Position numbers and translations under genes: made by a program | Shown here: positions 19,745 through 31,514 of the stretch, in pieces | Position numbering within the stretch: position 1 is the first letter of the stretch | Layout of the letters: each line of letters starts with the position of its first letter | Assembly (NCBI GenBank): GCA_943736015.1 | Contig: OX031061.1 | Span: forward strand, 11,913,290 to 11,977,289 | From: Tridacna crocea | Taxonomy: Eukaryota; Mollusca; Bivalvia; Cardiida; Cardiidae | DNA length: 64,000 nucleotides | Direction of reading: 5' to 3' | Notes under the pieces: generated by a model | Told to the model about the DNA's origin: nothing | Database searches by the model: none | What the model saw: the letters and a program-made list of their open reading frames with translations, nothing else

Positions 19745-21440
19745 TGACATTATACTGGCCTCTACCATGTTTTCCAGTCTTGTTTACATGATAAAATCTG
19801 CATTTATGATAAGATTTTTGTGAAACTTGCACAGTTTGTTTATCTTTTCAATAGCTTGAAAGTTTACAATTTTGAACAAAATGCAAAACTATGGGAAAGT
19901 AGCCATTTAAAGTTGAAAATGTCCATTTCTTGTTTAGGCGATAAAGTCTGCATTTATAATCAGGTTTTCGTGGAACTTGCATAGTTTATCTATCTCATCA
20001 TTAGCTTAAATACAATAGATTTTGTACACAAAATCCAATAAACTGTATGGGAAAAGTAGCCATTTAAAGTTGAAAATTTCCATTTCTTGCTTACGTGATA
20101 AAGTCTGACTTTAAGATAAGATTTTTGTGAAACTTGCACAGTTTGTTCATCTTATTAATAGCTTGAAAGTTTACGATTTTGAACAAAATCCAAAAAACTG
20201 TGTGGGAAAAGTAGCCATTTAAAGTTGAAAATTTCCATTTCTTCGTTAGGCGATAAAGTCTGCATTTATAATCAGATTTTTGTGAAACTTGCAAAGCTTG
20301 TTAACCTCAGCAATAGCTTGACCCCTTTCGATTTTTAAAAAAAAAATCGAACTAGGTAGTAAAGGAAAAGTAGCCATTTGAAGTTAAAAGTTTCAATTTC
20401 TTTTTTATGCAATAAGGTCTGCATTTCTGGTCAGATTTCCATGAAACTTATACAGTTTGTTAATCTTGTCAAGAGCTTCAATTTTCTTGATTTTAAAAAA
20501 AACTTAAGGAACAATACGGGAAAAGTAGCAATTCAAGTTGAAAATTTTTATTTCTTGTTTACATGATAAAGTTTTTATTTATTTTCAGATTTTTGTGAAA
20601 CTTGCTGAGTTGCTTTATCTTATCAATACCTTGAACCCTATTGATTTTGAAAAAGAATCCAACAAAATGTATTGGAAAAGAAACCTTTTCAAGTTGAAAA
20701 CTTCCATTTCTTGTTTATGTGATGGCGCCAGCAGTTGAGGTAAGATTTTCATGAAACCTGTACAGTTTGTTTATCTTATCAATAGCTTCAATTCTATTGA
20801 TTCTGAAAAAAAAAAAACCAACAAACAATATGGGAAAAGAAGCCATTTCAAGTTGAAAACTTCCACTTCTTGTTGATACGATTGCATCGGCATTTGTTTT
20901 CAGATTTTCATCAAACTTTATCAGTTTGTTTAACCTATTTAAGTGCTGCAATTCTATTGATTTTGAAAAAAAATGTGGGAAAAGTAGCCATTTTAAGAAA
21001 AAATTTCCATTTCTTGTTTACATGATAAAGTCTGCATTTGTAATAAGAATTTTGTGAAACTTGAACAGTTTGTTTATCTCATTAATTACTTCAACCCTAT
21101 TGATTTTGAGCAAAGTCCAACAAACAGTATGGCAAATGTAACCATTTCAAGTTGAAAAATGTCCATGTCTTATTTACCCAGTGAAGTTGGTATTTGTGAT
21201 CAGATTACCATAAAACTTTCACAGTTGCTATGTCTCATCAACCCGTTTGATTTTGGAAAAAAATCTGATAGTCAGTATGGGTAGCCATTCAAACTTGAAA
21301 ATTTCCACTTTTTGTTTAGGCAATAAAGTTTACAGTGTTAGTCCAATTCTTCTGAAACTTGCAAAGATTGTTTGGTTTATCAAGGGTTGAACTCTTTTAA
21401 AAGTGAAGAAAATCTAGGGAACTTTTTAGGAAGAAGCAGC
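19745..21440. repeat. Satellite array with a unit of about 156 bp, 10-11 copies
   Basis: The marker GATAAAGTCTGCATTTAT recurs near 19791, 19939, 20097, 20252, 20410, 20565, 20720, 20879, 21024, 21180 and 21320, a mean spacing near 155 bp. Each unit also has GAAACTTGCACAGTTTGTT, ATTGATTTTGAA and GGGAAAAGTAGCCATTT. The units are diverged and the right edge is the most worn. Confidence 0.9.
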
Positions 21441-21529
21441 CATTTGATTATGTAATATCATATACTCAACAAAGTCCACACTTGAAATTGGCTGTGATTA
21501 ACTGAATTTGTGCTTATTTATCGTCACCA

Positions 21530-21795
21530 CCGGGCAACGCCCATGGATAGATGTTAGTATTCTTACAGGGAATAGTGCAGATACAGGACGAAACCCATCT
21601 TAAATAAAGCCTGGTTCTTTTATGACTCGGTGTATAGCACCGTCACATGGGACCTCTGTTTAACATCTTATCCAAAGGACTATTAGTAATTTCAGATTGC
21701 CAGCTGTGGGGGACTGAACCCACACCCTAGAGTGACTTGAAACATCATATTCACGAGTCCTACGCTCTGCCTACTGGGCTATGGAAGCTGCTCTG
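21530..21795 (-). mobile_element. SINE with tRNA-like head, minus strand
   Basis: On the minus strand, TAGCCCAGTAGGCAGAGC resembles a pol III box A and GGGTTCAGTCCC, about 50 nt later, a box B. The body continues to about 21530. The anticodon region does not fold as a working tRNA. Confidence 0.55.
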
Positions 21796-22089
21796 CTATG
21801 ATTATTTAATCCAAGGCAATATTGTATACTGACACCTTGTCAAATTTGGATTAATTCCAAACATTTAGTTTTGAGATTGCACTTCTATTTTTTTTCACTG
21901 TTTGTTGAATTCACCATGCCTACTTATGCTGTCTAAGTGAGTTCAAGCCTGGTTGCAAGAACACAGGTTTGTGTTTTTTGTCTTTATTTTTGCATCATGG
22001 GTTCATAGTGTATGCTAGCATAAAAGCAAAATCACTGCCAGTAGAGCGATTTCAGGCCCCCATGGGCCTCTAGTTTATCATGGCTATTG

Positions 22090-22190
22090 TTAACCCTTAG
22101 GCTGCCGAGCATGACTCGCTGACCTTTTGCCGACAGCATAGATCTAGCTCAGACTGCACAGAAGATGCAGGCTGATCTTTGACCTACACT
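22090..22190. mobile_element. Family D palindromic element, left part
   Basis: TTAACCCTTAGGCTGCCGAG, then GACCTTTTGCCGACAGC and a worn CTCAGACTGCACAGAAGATG palindrome. The right terminus is lost. Confidence 0.6.
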
Positions 22191-22256
22191 TTCTGAACAA
22201 AAAGTAAGTTTGAAATAGTAGTATACAGGTTTTTACCATTGGCTGGAAAGGTTCAT

Positions 22257-22485
22257 TTAACCCTTTACCAAACAATTCCTGGATTTTACGACCCTGAGAC
22301 AGAAGCCTTTTGAAAATATTCTGGAAAAAGGTGAAAATGCTGGTCACCAGCATTTTCTCCTATTCCAACTAAGTTTTCTACACAGCAGAAGCAACTTTCA
22401 ACTTTTGAGTTATGTTTATTCTGTTGTCTGCAAGTGCTTTCAATTTGGACCTGTCTAAAATTTTGTTGTTTTGGGAAATGAGTAA
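22257..22485 (+). mobile_element. TTAA hairpin element A
   Basis: TTAA on the left, GTAA on the right. The palindrome is GTGAAAATGCTGGTCACCAG with a slightly worn outer stem. Confidence 0.85.
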
Positions 22486-22606
22486 CCTTTCTAGTGAGAT
22501 AAGATTTAATGCTCCAAACGTATGCATGTTTACAGGGGGCAATAAGGAAAATCATACAATGTGTAATTTCAAAACCCACAAAGCTTTTTTTCCCTGTTTT
22601 TTTCAG

Positions 22607-22690
22607 ATTTATCAAATTGAGAACAGAAGTGTAAGACACAAACTTCAAGGCCTCAAGTCCCTGATGCAAACAGCTTCAAGAATTTCTTGA
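22607..22690 (+). CDS. Candidate terminal coding exon, unknown product
   Basis: A strong acceptor (CCCTGTTTTTTTCAG) is followed by 27 open codons and TGA, reading IYQIENRSVRHKLQGLKSLM. It lies outside the repeats around it. I do not recognise the protein, and no partner exon is visible between it and the promoter-like region near 18.6 kb, most of which is satellite. Confidence 0.25.
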   Translation: MYQIENRSVRHKLQGLKSLMQTASRIS

Positions 22691-22870
22691 CGCAGAAACA
22701 AAGTGAATTGTCCAAAACAAGACCTTCATGCTGTTTATGGATGAAATAGGAAGTACTTGTAGCCCAGAAGCAGAAACTGTATGTTAAGCTTAATAGTTAA
22801 AATACAGAATCGTTCTTGTCCCTCTGGCTGCTTTTCTAATCCTATCATCATTATTAATCCTTATCTTGCT

Positions 22871-23099
22871 TTTACCCCTTTCCCATACCACAAAATTTTA
22901 GACTGGTCCAAACTGAAAGCACTTGAGACAACAAAATAAATGCGAGTCAAAAATTAAAATTTGTTTCCAGTAGGGTAGAAAACATTGTGGGAAAAAGAGA
23001 AAATGCTGGTTACCAGCATTTTCTCCTATTACCACAATGTTTTCAAAAGGCTTCTTTTTCAGGGCCATAAAAACTAGGGATTGTTTGGTTAAGGATTAA
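22871..23099 (-). mobile_element. TTAA hairpin element A, first of an adjacent pair
   Basis: The long arm comes first. The right TTAA at 23096-23099 is also the left TTAA of the next copy, which has the same orientation. Confidence 0.85.
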
Positions 23100-23326
23100 C
23101 TCTTTACCAAATGACAAAAAATTTTAGACTGGTCCAAACTGAAAGAGTTTGCGGATGACAAAATAAAAGTGACTGAAAATTTGAAAGTTGTTATGGGAAG
23201 AGTAGAAAACATTGTCAGAATAGGAGAAAATGCTTGTTACTAGCATTTTCTCCTTTTCTCACAAAGTTTTCAAAAGGCTTGTTTCTCAGGGTCGTTAAAA
23301 GATGGGATTGTATGGTAAAGAGTTAT
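23096..23326 (-). mobile_element. TTAA hairpin element A, second of an adjacent pair
   Basis: Shares TTAA with its neighbour and ends TTAT. The palindrome is centred on GCTTGTTACTAGC, with a mismatched pair. Confidence 0.83.
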
Positions 23327-23339
23327 TAAGTGAAATGAG

Positions 23340-23473
23340 ACTTTCAAGCTGACAGAGATATCTCATAATCAGACAGTGTAGTTCAAAGATTAGACTACAT
23401 TCTGTACAGCCTGATCTTGATCCATACTGTCCACACAAGGTCCTTTTGTGGTGCTTAACAGCCTAAGGGTTAA
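23340..23473. mobile_element. Family D palindromic element
   Basis: CAGACAGTGTAGTTCAAAG and its partner CTTGATCCATACTGTC flank a worn palindrome; the end is CAGCCTAAGGGTTAA. Confidence 0.6.
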
Positions 23474-23994
23474 TGAACAGCACACACAAATAAATTCCTC
23501 TCGTATTGAAGTTTCCTTGTATGAAATATTTTAGGGCTACGTCAGTTAGAAAACAACCTCCTAGCAAATGTGATATGGCTGAATGAAATAATGTTGAAAA
23601 CGGCATAAATTTCCATTCAATCAATAAATCAACCCAAATGACCGATACATGTGAAAACCTAAATCTAAGACAGGGGAATTGCCAAGTTAGATTCTGCAGA
23701 TCTCTGTTTCCCAGTTCTTTCATCTAAGATAGTGTAATCAAATCATTGTCAGTTTTTGATCTCGAAAAGCCCCTGTCACACCAAACTAGATCTCAGAATG
23801 TCTTATCCCATCCTGACATGATCGAAAAACAGGTTACTGCTGGTGTAGAATGTGTACTTTTGGCCTGATAATGCCTGAAGCCCATGTCTGACCAAACATG
23901 TTCTAAACAGTCTTTTTCCAGTCAACAAAATCTTAACACAGGCTGTGTTTGGGATACATCCTGTAATTTCAGTGGGTAAGATGCAAAAGCACTG

Positions 23995-24238
23995 TTAATT
24001 GATGATCCACTGCACCACATCTCTGATAAGATCAAAGTATGGCAGTTCTGTTCGTAGCACATCCATCTCTGCTGTAAGTACACTGTCACCCTGTCCAATT
24101 ATAGGATAAAATAGATGGCAAAAAATTTTTGATCAGGCTTCCAGTCATAACCTGTCCATAAGTTCGTAAACATTGTAAGAGGTTGGTAATATGTCCACTC
24201 TGTCTGATCACAGTTTCAGTCCGTTTGGCAAAAATCTT
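23995..24238 (-). CDS. Candidate pair of C-terminal exons, unknown product
   Basis: On the minus strand a TTTTTTTTTCCCCAG acceptor is followed by 29 codons (24238-24152, KIFAKRTETVIRQSGHITNL), a possible donor ACAG|GTTATG, and after 61 nt an acceptor TTGGACAG with 31 codons and TAA (24090-23995, containing VLRTELPYFDLIRDVVQWII). Both pieces are in phase 0 and would join in frame. The product is unknown to me. A short intron or a frameshifted gene remnant would both explain the layout. Confidence 0.3.
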
Positions 24239-24359
24239 CTGGGGAAAAAAAAAGCATTTGTTATCTGTGGTTTACACCACATACCTGCTAGTCTAAGCTA
24301 GCATTGTTAGGGCAGCATCTCTTTTTTTTTTGCTTTTTTGCTTATAAATTGCACATTAA

Positions 24360-24609
24360 GATCAGACTGCATAGAAAAAGCAGTTTAATCTTGAATCTGA
24401 ACTGGTAGATACATTGCGATATATTAGATATCAGTCTGGTAAAAACAGCCATGAACTGACATTTTTTTCCTGTAGATCCGTAGATTTCATTTGTTTTCCA
24501 TTAAACAGTGTGGATCCAAGATCAGACTGCACAGAACATGCTGTATGACCTTGATCTAAGCTAATTCCACAAAGGATGAACGAGTTGGGCCTAGCAGCCT
24601 GAGAGTTAA
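24360..24609. mobile_element. Family D palindromic elements, worn
   Basis: A remnant at 24360-24410 (AGATCAGACTGCATAG) and a better copy at about 24508-24609 with GATCCAAGATCAGACTGCAC and the end GCAGCCTGAGAGTTAA. Confidence 0.55.
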
Positions 24610-24655
24610 ATACGAATCTCCGCTGTTTCCAACTGACTGTCAGTTGTAACTTCAT

Positions 24656-24849
24656 TTAACCCTTTCCCAAACAATCCCTCATTTTTACGACCCTGAGATA
24701 TAAGCCTTTTGAAAACATTGTGGGAAAAGGAGAAAATGCTGGTAACCAGCTGGAAACAAATTTCAATTCCTAAGTAATGTTTAATTTATCGTCTGCAAGT
24801 GCTTTCAATTTGGACCAGTCTGAAATTTTGTCGTTTGGTATAGAGTTAA
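24656..24849 (+). mobile_element. Hairpin element A with the right palindrome arm deleted
   Basis: TTAA at both ends, but the sequence passes from GCTGGTAACCAGC straight to TGGAAACAAATTTC. The right arm after the centre is gone, leaving 194 bp. Confidence 0.82.
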
Positions 24850-25611
24850 AACCTGTCGGAGGGAAAAATAAATAACATACATGTTCTTACATGAGTTTGA
24901 TATAAAGAGGAGAAAATAATGTGACCTGATGTATGCTTCTAATATGAATTAAGCATGTTTGTTTAAATTATTTTCCTACATAAATTCACTAAAAAGTGTC
25001 CTTATGGAGGAAACATGGAAAATTGAAATCAACAAGATGACAAACACCTGTTCTGTTGATTTCACTGTTATTGGCCTGCCATGTTTCTCCCGCTCCCATC
25101 CACCTGCTATATTTCCAACGCCTTTAACCACCCCATGACTATATTATTTCACTAACATTGAAAAAGAAACACAGATGACTTAAAAAATACTCATGTAAAA
25201 TAATCGGATATTGTGAAACTGCTGTGTCATTTTCGGTACTTTTTTCGGTACTAATTTCGGTGACCGTGTACTGTTTTCGGATATTTGCCTTGTTCTACAT
25301 TGAGTCCAGCTGTTTTAAATAAACCGTGGTGACATCTTACGCCGTTGACTCAAAGGTAGTATATTCTGTGTGTGGTAAGACACAGTGATACCCCATTTGA
25401 CCCTAGGGCTCCACTCTGATCACGTTTGACCTTACTTAACTGTTGTGTGTACTGTAGTTGAGCATAGTTTTGGTAGAAGTTTGTTTCTTTCTTGTGGCAT
25501 GGCAGAGTAAGAGATCAGCAACATTGGCTTGTCAACTTTCAAAAGCACAATTACCATAGTTTATCATCTCCAATTCATCATAGTCTGGCATACTTAGTAC
25601 ATGGCTCTTTT

Positions 25612-25680
25612 ATATTAAATTTTGTCGTCTTCAAATGCTTTCAATTTTGAAAAGTCTGTGAACTTTTCGGCTAGGGTTTC
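25612..25680 (+). mobile_element. Hairpin element A, long-arm fragment
   Basis: AAATTTTGTCGTCTTCAAAT and GCTTTCAATTTTGAAAAGTC match the long arm only. Confidence 0.5.
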
Positions 25681-26021
25681 AGGTAAAAGCAGAGGAATTG
25701 TTTAAAAAGGAAGGTGGAAGAAAACATCATGTTTTGAATGTTTCAGAATTGTCTTGGGTTAGAGAAAAGGAGTCAAAAAGTGTATGTAAGGATTTTGTTT
25801 TTAACTATTAGTCTTTAGCAAACATGGCCATAGAGAAGGACTTCAAGACAGCAAACAGGAAGAATAATTGACTGTATTGTGTTTAAAGCCATTTTCAGCA
25901 TTACTTCAGTAGTATCACAGTGGACTGTGCACCTTTCCTGAGTTTCTCATTTATCAGTACTACACACGATATTTTTTCCAAGCCATTGGCTGCTTTCCCA
26001 CAACTGTCTTCAACGCAATGG

Positions 26022-26024
26022 TCA

Positions 26025-26060
<36 letters not shown>
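26022..26060. repeat. AG microsatellite
   Basis: About 18 AG units, almost uninterrupted. Confidence 0.9.
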
Positions 26061-26129
26061 GAATGATGTCACAATGACTATAACAAAAAGGTATGTTAGA
26101 TTTGACATTATTGAAGAGTATTACTTTAT

Positions 26130-26403
26130 TTTTTGGTTAGTTGGTTGTATTGGGGTTTAAAGCCACTTTATCGGTTTTAAGGTCATATTATGGCGTTCGG
26201 TGACGCACATGTGTTTCTTGGCTCTCTCACACCGGTACTTACACTACTTTCTTTCCAAAGCCACTGACTACTTTTCTCACATGCTTCATCAGTGTTGAGA
26301 GGCAAAAATACGCCGGAAAGAAAGTTCGCCTCAACCGGGTATCAAACTCACAACAACCAGGTCATGAGTCTGACTCACTCACCACTGAGCCACCCGGGCG
26401 GGC
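26130..26403 (-). mobile_element. SINE with tRNA-like head, minus strand
   Basis: On the minus strand, GTGGCTCAGTGGTGAGTGAG matches box A well and GAGTTTGATACCCGG matches box B loosely. The 3' part reaches about 26130, with an ACCAACTAACCAAAA tail. Confidence 0.6.
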
Positions 26404-26504
26404 TCATTTTTTTGGTAAACTTGGATAATGAAACTACAAAAAGGTAAATGTAGTGTCTTATGATGACTTCATGTTTTTTGTATATAAATATGTGGTTTTT
26501 GAAA

Positions 26505-26730
26505 ATTTTACCAAACAACAAAATCTTACAAAATCTTCCGCTGGTCAAAGTTCAAAGCATTTGCAGATGACAAAATTAATAGAATCATGGGATTTGTGTT
26601 AGAAAGGGTAGAAAACATTGTGGAAAAAGTGAACATGCTGGTTACCAGCATTTTCTCCTTTCCTACCATGTTTCCAAATGCCTTCTCCTTCAGGGTTGTT
26701 AAAAACCAGCTTTGTGTGGTAAACGATTAA
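26505..26730 (-). mobile_element. TTAA hairpin element A
   Basis: The left end has decayed to TTTT; the right is TTAA at 26727-26730. The palindrome is shorter and imperfect (GTGAACATGCTGGTTACCAG). Confidence 0.78.
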
Positions 26731-27574
26731 TTAACGAAGAGAGACAGACTAGTAGACTATGGGATATAGCCCTTCGTTCAGAGAAGCTTGGGTGTTTCCA
26801 TGATCAAGTTGTAGGATCAGAATTCTGAACGTAATATTGTATCATTTACGGTATTTCTTTTTGGATGTCAGAAGATTCGGACCCAAGAAGATTCGGCCCA
26901 GGGCTTTCCAGCGATTTTCGAGAAGATTCGGCCCAGCAGGTGAGAAGATTCGGCCCCGAGGGTGAGAAGATTCGGCCCAAGTTATATTATATCGTTTGTA
27001 TCAGTAAAATAACTTGATTAAACTAATTATTCTTAAACGCTATATTAATCCTAATCGCACATATTGTTTTGCAGAACGTTACGATCGATTATTAGGTGTT
27101 CTGCTATCACTATTATTAGTTGATTTTAGTGGAGTATTTCTCATTTTTTTTTTAGAAGATTGGACCCGATCGTTGAGAAATAAAGAGAACTCGGACCAGT
27201 TTTCATAATTTGTTTTTGTATTACTGACTGTATACATGTTTTATTTGCTTGAATAATTTAGTCCTGAGCGTAATTTTCTCTTTGTTCTGGAACGATTTTA
27301 CTGAGATATCAATTGAAAAAAATCGGCTTTGAACTTTATTTGCACTTTATTTGGCATGGAGAAAGTACTTTTCAGTGCTAGCTCTGGCCCAAGTAAAATA
27401 ATGGCCAACAACTTTTTCTTACAAAAAATAATAGACAAAATAAGCGTGTGAAGTTGGTTAAAAAAAAATATGCACATGCAGCATTGAACAAACTTTACTG
27501 TTAACTCATAGTTTCAAACTTTCATTCACATAATTATGTCAATAATAATAAATCATCTATATATTTTATCTTAT

Positions 27575-27870
27575 ATTGTAGAAATATTGGGGGAAAAGGA
27601 ACATTTGCTCTATACCATTTTCTGGGGTAGTGCTCATTTTCCCACAAGATTTGCATAAAAGCACAAAGACTGATTTCTTGGTTTCATTTGATGAATGGTT
27701 ACTTTTTAACAGATAACACAATTTTCTTTTAATCTTACAATGCAGAAAATATTGAGGGAAAAAAGGAAAATTTGTTATGTGCTGGGACAGTGCTCCTTTT
27801 ACCACAATATTGCATAAAAGCATAAGGACTTTTGAGAGTACTTCTGTACCAAACAACATTTTTTTATTAT
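27575..27870. repeat. Two decayed hairpin-element copies in tandem
   Basis: GTAGAAATATTGGGGGAAAA and CAGAAAATATTGAGGGAAAA are each followed by a worn right arm ending CCACAA. They are inside the large AGAAGATTCGG-bounded element. Confidence 0.45.
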
Positions 27871-28959
27871 CATAATAAATGATATGCACAAGTGAATGGA
27901 GAAAATTTTCTATTACATGATTACCTCCCTTTATTATAATTTAACCTCAATTACTTTCAAATTAAGTAAGTGTGGCAGGCGAGTCAGACTATGTAAACAA
28001 AAAGTTATTCACTCTATAGTACATAAACAGTGAGGTAGACTTATATAAGTGAACAGTGATCCCAGTAGCTGTTTTTGTTTCAATGGTACGCTTACCCCTG
28101 GAGCTGTAAATCTAGGGGTAAGATGTCATAATATGGTATGGCAATAATTGTTCTCTGCTAGAGGTAAAGTAGTCAATATTGATGATTTGCTGCACAAAAC
28201 TCTGTTAAAGTAAGATACCTGTGGAAATTTACTGCTTAAAGTCATTAAAAAGCAGAAAAGACGGTCTAAAGTGACACTGATCGGGCAAAGTCACATGGAA
28301 CATTTTGTTGTGTCATGGGTTTCCGTGTTTTTTGCATCGAGCATTTTTTCACGTGAGTTGATTTGTGGATAAGTATTTCCGCGTGATTTGACTATAATTT
28401 TCGATAAGGGTAGCAAGTAACTTCAAATCCTGTAATTTTACACAAGTTAAGCGAATGTTTTTTTTTTTGTTTTTTCTTACGTGAGGTCTCGCGTGTAACC
28501 AAAATTTGTTACGTGAATTTCAATTCTATAATGTTAACGTAGTAACATCTGATCATCTGATTGGTTCCCTTCTATCACCGAGTCAGTTAACGTGGTCAGA
28601 ATTTAAGAAAAAACAAATAATAATGGCCAATTAACGGCTTAGAGTAATATGACACATGTTGTATAATATACCAGTCCATTGTGACCTGTTGATTGCCCGA
28701 GTCTGCGTCCGCCGAGGTGTGAAACAAGCGATTACCACACATTTCCGGCGCAAATTAACCTATAATCTAGGCATGTAAAGGAAATTTTATCCGACTTTTT
28801 TGGGAATAAATTAATCGACAATTTTTATCGACAATTGGAAGAATTAATCGACATCTGAATTAAAAAATCGACAAATGTCGATAATGTCGATTGGCAGCGC
28901 GAGCACTGACTTTTATTGTAGATTTCATGTAACTGAGTAATACATTATTTAAATTGGTT

Positions 28960-30110
28960 TTACCCATTACTTCTTCAAACGAAAATGTTAGACAGGACAA
29001 AGATGTGAACTTGTCAATTTCAAAACATTTTGGGTCGACAATTTAATATAGCTCAAGAGTTAACTTTTATTAAGGGATATAAAAAAAAAAAAAAAAAAAT
29101 GAATTTTAAGATAATTTAAGAAACATGGTGGCCACCAGCAAATTCTATCCATCCATGATGTTATGCACATTAAGACATCGGACATTAATTAACTTTTTTA
29201 CAACTTGGAAAATGTAGACTAAATTGTCAAAAAAATTCATTTGCAATGGAGAAATTAATTAAATCTGGCTCATATGGTTGAAACTCTTTTGAAGAGATAT
29301 AAAACATTTCAGGAAATGGAGAAAACGTTGCCAGCAATCTCTCCATAATCTGTATTGCCATACAAACGTTAAAAAGCCGAAAGATAACTTTTTCTCAGAA
29401 AAATCAAAACTGTGAAAAATACGATAACATAATTATAGACCTTCTCCAAGTCAATCAACAATAACACTTAACAAAGTGATAACGCGTGTCTCACTGTAAT
29501 AGGATTAAACCCTGCACCCCGTTTTACTCGCCGTTGCGAAGAGTGTACTTCAGCATCATAATACACAGAATTAAAATCTGGTCTTCAAGATTGGATCGCA
29601 ATTTACTGCAGTCTGATCTTGCGCCACATTCTCTACAATATGTAATTAACAAAAAACAGGAACTAGGTTAGGAGATTTTCTAACAAACCAAGCAGTAACA
29701 CACAGACATACCAAAGCGGTGTAGCGTCAAGATCGGAATTGCAATTTAAAGCAGTCTGATCTAATGTCACAATCCCGACAGTATGTAATTAACTAAAAAC
29801 AGTAACTAGATTAGGATTTTTCTGAAAAACCAAGCAGTAATTTGGCGATCCTATAAAGATGATACATGTATGTAGATTAGATCAGAATGCACCCTTTCTT
29901 ATGTGTCCTTTACTATGGTCATGAAAGTAACATTTGCAGACGATTTTTGAAAATTGTACCATGCTTAAAGACACCCAAGAACATACGAGAACGATGTAAA
30001 TAAAGGAGAGAAAAAAATACAAACAATTCCTCATTTTTCCAATTTCTTTTCAAAAACCTACTTTCACAGTGTTTTAAGAGTCGGAGTTGTCAGATTAAAA
30101 CCCTTACAGT
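28960..30110. repeat. Old hairpin-element remnants and other worn repeats
   Basis: Clan-like pieces lie near 28967-29170, 29210-29390 and 29940-30100 (for example GGAGAAAACGTTGCCAGCAA). There is an A run at 29081-29099. Nothing coding is visible. Confidence 0.35.
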
Positions 30111-30902
30111 CTGGAAATTGAAACATTCGTGATATCGGACAGTATTTGTCCTAACTAGATAAAAACCTTTTTTGCAAATGTGCAGGTCATATAGTAATAT
30201 ATAAATCTGATGCACATTCATTATACAATACTAACCATCAAATTTATCTATGAGAATTTAAAAAAAAAAAAAAAAAAGGACAATATCAACAATTATTAAA
30301 ACAGACTGACAGACAGACAAATATTTTTTATTCTCAAATTTATAATACATAGACACATGAGAAAAACAATACATAACATTCATAATACATGTACATCAAT
30401 ACAATTACAAATCGCTTATGTATGAAAAGTACTGCAAATACACATTCAAACTGTGAAAATTGCATTAACAATTCTTTATTTCATTCATCATCAAACTGTG
30501 AAAAAAATTATTGTAATCTTCAATTATCTTCACACTGTGTAATGTACCGTATAATCATTTACAAATACTTAAAATTGTTCTTTTCATCTTTATATGCATG
30601 CAAACATACATTACGTAACGATAAAAGTTGGACAAAACCTGTATCAAAGTAACCCTAAAATTGGGCATTCTCCTTTAATTAAAAATTAAGTATAATTGCA
30701 AGATATGGAACTCGCCTGTGCAATACTGTTCTCAAAATTTGGGCCGAATCTTCTTCTACCTTGGGCCGAATCTTCTCGTAGGTGGTCCGAATCTTCTCAA
30801 GATTTCGTGTTGGGCCGAATCTTCTTGGGTCCGAATCTTCCTCCACCCTTTCTTTTTTACCGGATGTTTACTTGTATTTGGCTGGTTCTCAATTACTGCA
30901 TG

Positions 30903-31165
30903 CACAACTCGCCCGACAGAGGTCAACTCGCCCCAAACTAAACACAACTCGCTTAAATTAAAAGTAAAATCGGATTCGCCCATAGATTGGGAAAACATCT
31001 CGCCCATAATTCAAATGACAACTCGCCCAAGGCAAGAAGTCATCAAAATTCTCACCCCAAACATGTCCGGGGGAATTGTCCTGCACTCCTTGCCGATACC
31101 ATGAAGCCAGGAAAAATTGAAAATCAGACTCACCAATAGATTGGGAAAACATCTCGCCCATTTTA
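30903..31165. repeat. AACTCGCC motif cluster
   Basis: AACTCGCC or CTCGCCCA recurs about ten times within 260 bp. A 25-bp block containing TTGGGAAAACATCTCGCCCA appears at about 30983-31007 and 31137-31161. It may be a transposon end with subterminal motifs. Confidence 0.5.
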
Positions 31166-31514
31166 TCTCTCCCTATCGCTAATCCATTTTGGTTTTGGAA
31201 AGCTGGGCCCCTAGATTTTGGGCTGGGCCCCTGGATTTTTTAAGTTAGGGGCCCAGGTGGCATCTAGAGGGAAGAATTTAGTCTTTTTCCCTGGAGTATA
31301 GGCAAAATGTGCTTGAGTTTTGAAAAAAAATGATGTGATTCCCAAAATGGTTTAAACTTGGGACAAGTAAAGTATGAGCATTATAATTGAAGGTGTATGG
31401 GTTTGATAAACACTAGTGATGGGAGCCCAATGCTTAGTTTTTGGATGGGCATTATTATTTGTGCACATGTTTTCAAGGGATTATAACTGCTCTTTAGAGT
31501 TGTAACCTCTATTG

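Larger units (their letters stand above)
26870..30845. mobile_element. Large element bounded by inverted AGAAGATTCGG motif clusters
   Basis: On the left, five AGAAGATTCGG(A/C)CC motifs lie between 26870 and 26985. On the right, at about 30738-30845, five copies lie in the opposite orientation, and the outermost 34 bp of the two ends mirror each other (GGACCCAAGAAGATTCGGCC). The interior, almost 4 kb, has no frame I recognise and holds older repeats. I could not define a target duplication. It may be a non-autonomous DNA transposon. Confidence 0.55.

Noticed and set aside
21690..21795. tRNA gene on minus
   Set aside because: Box A- and B-like segments are present, but the cloverleaf does not close and the sequence continues into a SINE body. 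The same applies to 26310-26395.
25000..25500. Possible solo LTR (AAATAAACCGTGGTGACATC with repeated TTTCGGTAC upstream)
   Set aside because: A poly(A)-like signal and unusual sequence are present, but I found neither paired TG..CA ends nor a target duplication.
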